This document shows positions 1 through 6,198 of a stretch of 10,142 bases of DNA, piece by piece (position 1 is the first letter of the stretch; every line of letters starts with the position of its first letter). The position numbers and the translations under genes are program-made. Under the pieces are notes generated by a model. That model worked only from the letters and a program-made list of their open reading frames with translations. It was not told where the DNA came from and searched no databases. This stretch comes from Thermoplasmata archaeon (GTDB taxonomy: Archaea > Thermoplasmatota > Thermoplasmata > UBA10834): positions 12,167 through 22,308 of the forward strand of contig DUKU01000055.1 in NCBI GenBank assembly GCA_013329135.1. The letters are read 5' to 3'.

Positions 1-839
1 ATCCCGCAGCCCTTGCAGTAGTCCATGTCGAATTCCATGTGGTCGCCCTTTCTGTAGATGCAACCCTCCGGGCAGTAGAACCAGCAGAAGTTGCACATGG
101 TGCACTTCTCCTTGTCGTACTCCGGTCTGAACACCTTCCAGCTGCCGGTCTTGTTCACTATGAACGACCCTGGACCAACCAGGCCGGCGGGCGTCTCCTT
201 CGTGACCCCCGCGGCACCTATCGGGAGCTCGTTGACATCAGGGAGCCACTTCTTCGGCTTTGTCAGAGGGCGCTTGCCGCGCGAGTTGCCCACGACGGTC
301 TTATCATAAGCAGCCTTGGCGGCTTGAGCGTTCTTCTCGCCAATCTTAGGGCCCAATCTGTCGCCGAAGATCTGCATGATGCCCTTCTCGATGGACTCTA
401 TCTTGACCATGCCCGTGGCCTTGGCCAGGGCACCCAGTATCGACGAGTTCGTCGCGGGCTGCTTGAGTATCTCAAGGGCGACCGAGGTTGCATCCACGGT
501 GGCAACCTTGACATCCTTGCCGACATCGACCTCGTCCGGCCTCTTCGATGTATTGACGATGACGATGCCGCCTTCCTTCAGACCATCGACGACGTTAACG
601 ACGTCGATGAGCGACTCGTCAAGGACCACGACCACGTCGGGCTCGTAGACCTGAGTCTTGCGGTAGATCCTCTTGCTGTCGATCCTCGTGAACGCCAGCA
701 CAGGGGCGCCTCGCCTCTCGGCCCCGAAGAACGGGAAGGCGGTCGCGTAACCACCCTCCTGGTGTGCAGCGCTCGCAAGTGCTTGTGCAGCCATGACCGC
801 GCCTTGTCCGCCGCGACCGTGGAAACGTACCTCGTGCAT
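1..839 (-). CDS. porG: Pyruvate (2-oxoacid):ferredoxin oxidoreductase, fused gamma-delta subunit (3' end beyond window)
   Basis: This protein supplies two subunits of the cytoplasmic enzyme that oxidises pyruvate with CoA to acetyl-CoA and CO2 and passes electrons to ferredoxin. Residues 1-180 are the gamma domain, beginning MHEVRFHGRGGQG; the GRGGQG signature (8-13) and the GAERRGAP segment (39-46) are typical of the family. A linker (about 181-223) leads to a delta domain with ferredoxin cysteines C246, C249, C252 and C256 followed by Pro, then C260, C275 and C278; the rest of the second 4Fe-4S motif runs off the left edge. The 279 visible residues have no internal stop. The start is ATG at 839, with a weak GAGG 6-7 nt upstream and a TATA-like box about 35 nt upstream, so the leader is short. 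Gamma and delta are separate genes in many archaea. The alpha and beta subunits would be expected next, beyond the left edge (inference). The gamma type fits pyruvate or branched-chain oxoacids, so the substrate is not certain. Confidence 0.93.
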   Translation of the reverse strand, partial: MHEVRFHGRGGQGAVMAAQALASAAHQEGGYATAFPFFGAERRGAPVLAFTRIDSKRIYRKTQVYEPDVVVVLDESLIDVVNVVDGLKEGGIVIVNTSKRPDEVDVGKDVKVATVDATSVALEILKQPATNSSILGALAKATGMVKIESIEKGIMQIFGDRLGPKIGEKNAQAAKAAYDKTVVGNSRGKRPLTKPKKWLPDVNELPIGAAGVTKETPAGLVGPGSFIVNKTGSWKVFRPEYDKEKCTMCNFCWFYCPEGCIYRKGDHMEFDMDYCKGCG

Positions 840-872
840 CCTGAAGCCTCGCAGTGTTTTGTATGGGTGGGT

Positions 873-883
873 CTTTTTTAAGG
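873..883 (-). promoter_or_regulatory. TATA-like box for the gamma-delta oxidoreductase gene
   Basis: On the minus strand this reads CCTTAAAAAAG, the most A/T-rich stretch in an otherwise GC-rich intergenic region. It is centred about 38 nt upstream of the ATG at 839. Archaeal TATA boxes lie about 25 nt before the transcription start, which would put the start near 852 and give a leader of about 12 nt. Position and composition support it; no transcript data are available. Confidence 0.45.
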
Positions 884-1032
884 CTTTCTGAGCAACCCCC
901 TGTTTGTCCGGTCATTTGAGCATCCAGAAGGGCCCTTTCGAATGATGGCCCACTTCCGACGAACAGTCTCGAACGTCGTTTCCTGCAGTGCCCGTGCCGT
1001 CGAATGTCAACTCCGGCCCGTTGAGTCCTCCC

Positions 1033-1042
1033 AAACGTTTTT
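1033..1042 (+). promoter_or_regulatory. cdc48: Possible TATA-like element for cdc48
   Basis: AAACGTTTTT is the only A/T-rich patch close to the cdc48 start and is centred about 32 nt before the ATG. That spacing would give a nearly leaderless message, which fits the lack of a clear Shine-Dalgarno sequence before this gene. The central CG makes it a poor match to an archaeal TATA box, so the call is tentative. Confidence 0.25.
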
Positions 1043-1069
1043 CCGCAGAGTGAGTGATTTGGCGGTCAG

Positions 1070-3292
1070 ATGGTCAAGAAACAAGCGGATGGAATTACCC
1101 TCAGAGTGGCGCGGGCGCACCACCAATCCGAAGTGGGCCTAGGAAGGGCGAGGATCGACTCCTTCACGAGGAAAGAGCTAGGTGCCGACGTGGGAGAGAT
1201 AATCGAGATTGCTGGCACCAAGAAGACCGCAGCGAAGGTCTTCAGGGCGGCCCACGAGGACGAGGGGAAGGGGATCATCAGGATAGATGGAATGATAAGG
1301 GGCAACGCAGGGGTATCCATCGGCGAGAACATCGTCGTCCGAAAGGCGGAGGCGCAGGTGGCCCAGAAGATCGTCGTGGCCCCCAAGATACCCGCGGGGA
1401 AGAGAGTTCGGTTCGGCCAGGGTGTCGAGGGGCTCTTCAAGAAAGGGCTCCTGAACAGGGCGCTCGTCAAGGGCGATGAGATCATCATCCCGAACATTGC
1501 CCTCATGGGCGGATTCCTCCCGTTCGTCGTGGCTTCGACGACCCCCAACGGCATCGTCCAGGTATCCGAACTCACCGAGTTATCTGTAAAGACCGAACCA
1601 ATCGAGGTCACCGAGCTCGCCAGGCCCTCGGTCACATACGAGGACATCGGGGGGCTGGAGGACGAGTTGCAGAGGATCAGGGAGATGATCGAACTGCCGC
1701 TCAAGCATCCCGAGATATTCACACGCCTGGGCATAGACCCGCCAAAGGGCGTCCTGTTGTATGGTCCACCCGGAACTGGCAAAACACTCATAGCCAGAGC
1801 GGTCGCCAACGAGGCGGGTGCCAACTTCTTCTCGATCCAGGGTCCTGAGATCATGTCCAAATTCTATGGCCAGAGCGAGGAGAAGCTCCGGGAGATATTC
1901 ACGGACGCCGAGAAGAATGCTCCATCCGTGATATTCATAGACGAGTTGGACTCCATCGCCCCGAAGAGGGACGAGGTGCATGGCGAGGTCGAGAGGAGGG
2001 TCGTCGCTCAGCTGCTCACGCTCATGGATGGGCTCACGACGAGGGGGAACGTCATCGTCATAGCCGCGACCAACAGGGAGGAGGCCATAGACCCGGCGCT
2101 GAGGAGGCCTGGGAGGTTCGACAGGGAGATCGAGATAGGTGTCCCGACGGTGAGCGGCCGCCAGGAGATCTTCCAGATACACACGAGAGGGATGCCTATG
2201 GCCGAAGACGTCGCCGTGGAGAAGATAGCCGGGGCCACACATGGCTTCGTAGGAGCCGACCTGGCCGCGCTTGCGCGTGAGGCAGCCATGAGGGCACTCA
2301 GGAGGTACCTGCCCGACATCGACCTCGGAAAACCGATCCCGGCGGAACTACTCGAGAAGATGAGGGTCACGGCGGCAGACTTCTCGGACGCGCTCAAGGA
2401 GATAGAGCCGAGCGCGATGAGGGAGGTTCTCGTCGAGATACCTTTGACATCATGGGACGATGTCGGTGGGCTCGATCACATCAAGAAGGACCTGCACGAG
2501 GCGATCGAGATGCCTATCGAAGATCCTGAATCGTTCGTGCGGCTAGGCATCCGACCCCCGAAGGGGGTCCTGCTCTTCGGCCCCCCTGGGACAGGCAAGA
2601 CCCTCATTGCGCGGGCCATCGCGAACGTCTCCAAGGTCAACTTCATATCGATCAAAGGCCCGGAGATCATGTCCAAGTGGGTGGGAGAGAGCGAGAAAGC
2701 CGTCAGGATGATATTCAAGAAGGCGAAGCAGGTCTCACCCTGCATCGTGTTCCTGGACGAGATTGATGCGATCGCCCCGAAGAGGGGCGGACACCACGAT
2801 TCCGGGGCCACGGAGAGGATCGTCAACCAACTCCTCACTTCCATGGACGGACTCGAAGGCATGGAGAATGTCTTCGTGATAGCTGCGACGAACCGACCGG
2901 ACATCGTCGACCCCGCCCTGCTTAGGCCCGGGAGGTTCGACAAGCTACTCCTGATACCCGTACCCGACAGGGCGAGCAGGCTCAAGATACTCGAGGTCCA
3001 CACTCGGAACATGCCGCTGGAAGGCGTGGACATCGGCCCGATGGCCGACCGGCTGGAAGGATATGTCGGCGCCGATATCGAGAATGTCTGCCGCGAGGCT
3101 GGCCTGAGCGCCCTGAGACAGAACAAGAAGGCCACGAAGATCACCATGGAGCACTTCGAACGCGCGCTCGCGAAGGTGAGGCCATCGACGGACAAGGAGA
3201 CCATGCGATACTACGAGTCTCAGGCCCAGGAACTCAAGACCGCAACGTCTAAGAAGAGCAAAGATGATAACGCCCTCGGCTACTACAGATAG
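1070..3292 (+). CDS. cdc48: Cdc48/VAT-type AAA+ ATPase (p97 family)
   Basis: This is the archaeal homologue of p97/VCP, a homohexameric cytosolic unfoldase that threads proteins through its central pore and can feed them to the 20S proteasome. The 740 residues match the length of Thermoplasma VAT. Residues 1-95 form the double-psi barrel and about 96-180 the second half of the N domain. The D1 ring has Walker A GPPGTGKT (232-239), pore loop KFYG (264-267), Walker B VIFIDELD (287-294), sensor-1 AATN (332-335) and arginine-finger segment RRPGRFDR (345-352). The D2 ring has Walker A (504-511), pore loop KWVG (536-539), Walker B IVFLDEID (559-566), AATNRP (605-610) and RPGRFD (619-624). All catalytic residues are present, so both rings should hydrolyse ATP. 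The last residues, GYYR, form an HbYX-type proteasome-docking tail. The ATG at 1070 aligns with the family N-terminus and has no strong ribosome binding site. A PRC-barrel gene follows 12 nt after the stop. Confidence 0.98.
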   Translation: MVKKQADGITLRVARAHHQSEVGLGRARIDSFTRKELGADVGEIIEIAGTKKTAAKVFRAAHEDEGKGIIRIDGMIRGNAGVSIGENIVVRKAEAQVAQKIVVAPKIPAGKRVRFGQGVEGLFKKGLLNRALVKGDEIIIPNIALMGGFLPFVVASTTPNGIVQVSELTELSVKTEPIEVTELARPSVTYEDIGGLEDELQRIREMIELPLKHPEIFTRLGIDPPKGVLLYGPPGTGKTLIARAVANEAGANFFSIQGPEIMSKFYGQSEEKLREIFTDAEKNAPSVIFIDELDSIAPKRDEVHGEVERRVVAQLLTLMDGLTTRGNVIVIAATNREEAIDPALRRPGRFDREIEIGVPTVSGRQEIFQIHTRGMPMAEDVAVEKIAGATHGFVGADLAALAREAAMRALRRYLPDIDLGKPIPAELLEKMRVTAADFSDALKEIEPSAMREVLVEIPLTSWDDVGGLDHIKKDLHEAIEMPIEDPESFVRLGIRPPKGVLLFGPPGTGKTLIARAIANVSKVNFISIKGPEIMSKWVGESEKAVRMIFKKAKQVSPCIVFLDEIDAIAPKRGGHHDSGATERIVNQLLTSMDGLEGMENVFVIAATNRPDIVDPALLRPGRFDKLLLIPVPDRASRLKILEVHTRNMPLEGVDIGPMADRLEGYVGADIENVCREAGLSALRQNKKATKITMEHFERALAKVRPSTDKETMRYYESQAQELKTATSKKSKDDNALGYYR

Positions 3293-3295
3293 CCT

Positions 3296-3301
3296 GGAGA
3301 T
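3296..3301 (+). promoter_or_regulatory. Shine-Dalgarno sequence of the PRC-barrel gene
   Basis: GGAGAT lies in the 12-nt gap after the cdc48 stop codon. GGAG ends 5 nt before the ATG at 3305, a normal spacing. A second in-frame ATG at 3311 would have 11 nt spacing, so 3305 is preferred. The site supports translation of the small gene from a shared cdc48 message. Confidence 0.7.
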
Positions 3302-3304
3302 GGG

Positions 3305-3550
3305 ATGTCAATGCGCAAGTTCATCACCGAGCTAAAGGGCAAAACCGTGATGACCAATGATGGCCAGATACTCGGAATGATTGAGAATTTCTTGATCGAT
3401 ACGAAGTCGGGCGAGCTGCAGAACGTCTTGGTCATACCAGCAGAGGAGGTCGAACCGAGGCTGTTCAAGACTGACGCCCAGGGGAGACTCGTGCTGCCCT
3501 TCAGCGAGATGAAGGCGGTCCGTGACGTCGTCGTCATGAACATCGCCTGA
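3305..3550 (+). CDS. Small PRC-barrel domain protein
   Basis: This 81-residue protein is essentially one PRC-barrel, a small beta-barrel named from the photosynthetic reaction centre H subunit and RimM and widespread in archaea as a stand-alone domain. Typical features are the opening RKFITELKGKTV (4-15), the DGQILG turn, the VIPAEEVEPRLFKTD segment (43-57) and the closing RLVLPFSEMKAVRDVVVM (61-78). It has no signal peptide, membrane segment or cysteine, so it should be cytosolic. In haloarchaea, PRC-barrel proteins CdpB1 and CdpB2 act with SepF in FtsZ-based cell division; whether this protein is their equivalent is inference. It starts 12 nt after cdc48 with its own ribosome binding site, so the two genes are almost certainly co-transcribed. 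The family call is firm and the cellular role is open. Confidence 0.92.
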   Translation: MSMRKFITELKGKTVMTNDGQILGMIENFLIDTKSGELQNVLVIPAEEVEPRLFKTDAQGRLVLPFSEMKAVRDVVVMNIA

Positions 3551-3600
3551 CGGTCTACGCCCGAACCCATGGATTGTCATAGGTGCAGCGGGCGCTCTGC

Positions 3601-6198
3601 TCACTTCTTCAACAGCTGCTTCCTCGTCCTGACGATCCTGTTGATGAGCTCGGTCTTCGTGCCCCTGGGGCTGATGCCGAGCGCCTCGCATATCGCTTCC
3701 AGCTCGGCCTTCCTGTTCCTCCGAAGGTTCTGTAGAGTGAGCTCCGAGAGTTTCACTGACGACGGCCCCTTCCCGCCCACGACCTCCATCTTCGGCGGGG
3801 CATCTGGACCGGACTGCGGTTCCGGATCCCTCGCGGCTGGCTTGATGGATGTCGCCCGCTTCAGGTTCGACGCGGCGTCCTTGAACTGAGGGGACAGCCT
3901 GAGCGCCTCACGGAACGAAGCCTGGGACTCCTCCGTCCTACCCATCCGGAGCAATACGATCCCTCTGCTGTTGAACGCCTCCGCCGTCTCACCGAGCTTC
4001 AGCGACTGCTCGAACGACAAGAGAGCCTCGGGGAGCGAGTCGAGAGTGAGCTGGGTGAAGCCTTTGTTGTTCGCCGCGACGGTCGTCGGGGATATCACCA
4101 GGGACTCATCGAAGCATGCGACCGCCTCCCGCATCCTATCCATCCTGTAGAGCACGCATCCCCGGTTGTTCCAGGCGGCAGCGTTCGCCTTCACGAGCTT
4201 GATCGCCCGGTCGAACTCCATGCTCGCGGACTCCATATCACCCTTCCTGAACAGGACGACGCCGTGGTTGTTGTGGGCCTCGGACGGGTCAAGGGACATG
4301 GACTCGGCGCGTTTGAACGACTCCGCGGCGCCGTCGAGGTCCTCGGCCTCGACCTTCAGAAGGCCCCTGTAGTTGACCAGCGTCGACAGGTTATCGGCCG
4401 CTATCGCGTTCTCGATGTCCTCGATCGCTCGCGGATAGTCTTTCCTGCGCCTCGCCGTGAAGGACGCCATGACGTGACCCTGCCAGCCAGCCCCCGATCG
4501 CCTCAAGGCGTCTCCGACCTCGTGGGCGCGATCCCACTCCTTCGAGTCCGTCAGCGCGGTCTGTAGGTTGACCAGGGCCGGCACGTACGACGGGTCGGCG
4601 GCGACCGCGTGGTCGTACGATTTGACCGCGGCCTCGACCCTGCCCTGCTTGTACAGCACGTTCCCTGCGGCTGTGAGGAGAGACGCGTTCTCGCCCTCCA
4701 GCCTAAGGGACTTGCCCAGGAAATCGAACGCCTCGTCGAACCGGCCGAGCAGCAAGAGTAGCTCGGCCCTGTCACCGTACAGCTCCTCGGCGATCTCCTC
4801 GACCTTCTGCTCCTGCACCCTGGTGACGACATCCTCGGCCATCACAGGGGCCGGCGGAGCAGGCGGTGGGAGCGGCACCTCCTTCGTGGCCTCGGGAACT
4901 GGCTGGTGGAAGATGTCATCGACTATCCGCGGCACCTCGGCGAACTTGTCGGCCACCTTCTTGGACTCCTCATCGAGCGCCTTCCTGGCCTCGACGAAGT
5001 CCGGGTCGAGCCTGAGTGCCTGCTCAAAGGACGCCTTGGCCTGCATGGGCTTCTTGAGCTTCCGGAGGACCATCCCACGCAGGTGCCAGCCCTTCGGATA
5101 CTCTGGCCTGAACCCCGTGACCTGGGTGAACGCCTCGAGCGCGTCGTCATAGCGTGAGAGCTCGTACAGCAGGTTGCCCTTGTTCATCCAGGCCTCGACG
5201 TAGTCGTGCTTGAGCTCTATCGCCCTGTTATACGAATCCAGAGCCTCCGTGCCGCGCCCCATGGCGTGCAACGTCGCACCCTTGTTGTTGTGGACCTTCT
5301 CCAGTCGGTAGTTGATCTTCAGGACCCTGTCGTATGTCCCCAATGCGTCTGGGTACCGGCCGAGTCTGTGGAGCGTCGAGCCTCTGTTGATCAGCGCCTT
5401 CTGCATCAACGGGTTGTAGAACAGTGCACGGTCGTAGCACATGATCTCCTCGGTGAACCTGCCCAAGGAATAGAAACAGTTCCCGAGCGAGAACCATGTC
5501 TCGTCGCTCTCTGGAAGGAGTTCGAGGGCGCGCTTGTAGCACTCGAGCGCCTGCTCGTGGTATCCCATCTCGTCAAGTGTGTTGCCTTTCAGCCGCCACG
5601 AGACATCATAGGTCTCGTCGAGGTATATCGCTAGGTCGAAGGCTTCGAGGGCACGCATGTGGTCCTTGGCAGCCAGGGCCTCGTATCCGGCCCTCATCGC
5701 ATCCTCCAGCTTGCCGCCAGCGACTTTCGTCCTCTCGGGCGCCATGACGACCTCGGCCTTCTTCGAGGCCACTAGTTCGACGACCACCTTGTCGAGGTCG
5801 AACCTGCGGAGGAGCGCAACCAGCTTGACGCCGTCCGCATAGCCGATGGACCGCTCCCGGAGGAGCCCCTCACCATCTGATGTGATGCCGCTGACAGTGA
5901 ACACGAGGGCGTCGTCCGTCCCGGTTTTCTCCATGTACGAGACGAGGCTCTCGATGTCGGCCTTCTCGACCGGCTCGTCCCTCCTTGAGAAGAAGACGGC
6001 ATATTTCTTCCCGTCCGGCCTGTGCTCGCAGTCCGCGATTATGAACGTGCCCCTGGGCCGGCTCCTGACGGTTTTGAGCTCAAGGTATCCCAGTACTTTA
6101 TCGGCGATGGAACCGAACTCCTGGTCCGGCAACGATTTGAGGGACTGCAGGATGCGCTCGTCCGAACGCTCGCTCAGGATCTTGTCAAGTTCGACCAT
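3601..6198 (-). CDS. Large TPR-repeat protein with Mrr-like N-terminal domain and C-terminal SAP-like motif
   Basis: This is an 865-residue TPR scaffold of unknown role. Residues 1-140 form a globular domain. Its segment from KKYAVFF (64-70) through DALVFTVSGITSDGEGLL (96-113) to YADGVKLVALLRR (120-132) resembles the Mrr/PD-(D/E)XK nuclease fold, but the QxK-type catalytic strand appears replaced, so nuclease activity is doubtful. About seven TPR units occupy 165-405. A Pro-rich linker (432-452, including PLPPPAPPAP) precedes a second block of about eight or nine units, some degenerate (470-775). After another linker, residues 817-855 (including LRRNRKAELEAICEALGI and GTKTELINRI) match a SAP-like helix-extended-loop-helix, usually DNA- or RNA-binding. 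An in-frame extension to 6285 is rejected: the ATG at 6198 overlaps the upstream TPR gene's stop (TGATG) and GGAGG lies 10 nt before it. TPR content is certain, the SAP motif likely, the Mrr-like fold tentative. There is no signal peptide or membrane segment. Confidence 0.9.
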   Translation of the reverse strand: MVELDKILSERSDERILQSLKSLPDQEFGSIADKVLGYLELKTVRSRPRGTFIIADCEHRPDGKKYAVFFSRRDEPVEKADIESLVSYMEKTGTDDALVFTVSGITSDGEGLLRERSIGYADGVKLVALLRRFDLDKVVVELVASKKAEVVMAPERTKVAGGKLEDAMRAGYEALAAKDHMRALEAFDLAIYLDETYDVSWRLKGNTLDEMGYHEQALECYKRALELLPESDETWFSLGNCFYSLGRFTEEIMCYDRALFYNPLMQKALINRGSTLHRLGRYPDALGTYDRVLKINYRLEKVHNNKGATLHAMGRGTEALDSYNRAIELKHDYVEAWMNKGNLLYELSRYDDALEAFTQVTGFRPEYPKGWHLRGMVLRKLKKPMQAKASFEQALRLDPDFVEARKALDEESKKVADKFAEVPRIVDDIFHQPVPEATKEVPLPPPAPPAPVMAEDVVTRVQEQKVEEIAEELYGDRAELLLLLGRFDEAFDFLGKSLRLEGENASLLTAAGNVLYKQGRVEAAVKSYDHAVAADPSYVPALVNLQTALTDSKEWDRAHEVGDALRRSGAGWQGHVMASFTARRRKDYPRAIEDIENAIAADNLSTLVNYRGLLKVEAEDLDGAAESFKRAESMSLDPSEAHNNHGVVLFRKGDMESASMEFDRAIKLVKANAAAWNNRGCVLYRMDRMREAVACFDESLVISPTTVAANNKGFTQLTLDSLPEALLSFEQSLKLGETAEAFNSRGIVLLRMGRTEESQASFREALRLSPQFKDAASNLKRATSIKPAARDPEPQSGPDAPPKMEVVGGKGPSSVKLSELTLQNLRRNRKAELEAICEALGISPRGTKTELINRIVRTRKQLLKK

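Larger units (their letters stand above)
840..1069. other. Divergent intergenic region between the oxidoreductase gene and cdc48
   Basis: These 230 bp separate two divergently transcribed genes and must hold both promoters. Visible elements are the minus-strand TATA-like box at 873-883, a perfect 10-bp palindrome AAGGGCCCTT at 928-937 followed directly by TTCGAA (937-942), and an A/T-rich patch AAACGTTTTT at 1033-1042 upstream of cdc48. A reading frame beginning ATGATG at 942 runs into cdc48 out of frame and has no ribosome binding site or family resemblance, so I do not call it a gene. I see no RNA gene here. Confidence 0.6.

Noticed and set aside
39..881. 280-residue plus-strand open frame opposite the gamma-delta oxidoreductase gene
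   Set aside because: It is the complement of a clear conserved gene in GC-rich DNA, has no family resemblance and no ribosome binding site.
942..1142. 66-residue plus-strand frame starting ATGATG in the divergent region
   Set aside because: It runs out of frame into cdc48, has no ribosome binding site and shows no protein-like composition.
1066..1860. 264-residue minus-strand open frame opposite cdc48
   Set aside because: It lies fully antisense to the N domain and D1 region of cdc48, where codon bias suppresses stops on the other strand. Its low-complexity Ser/Pro composition is typical of such artefacts.
3551..3600. Possible terminator in the convergent gap between the PRC-barrel and large TPR genes
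   Set aside because: Only an imperfect short hairpin (around AGCGGGCGCT) can be drawn, and there is no T-run on either strand, so a terminator call is not supported.
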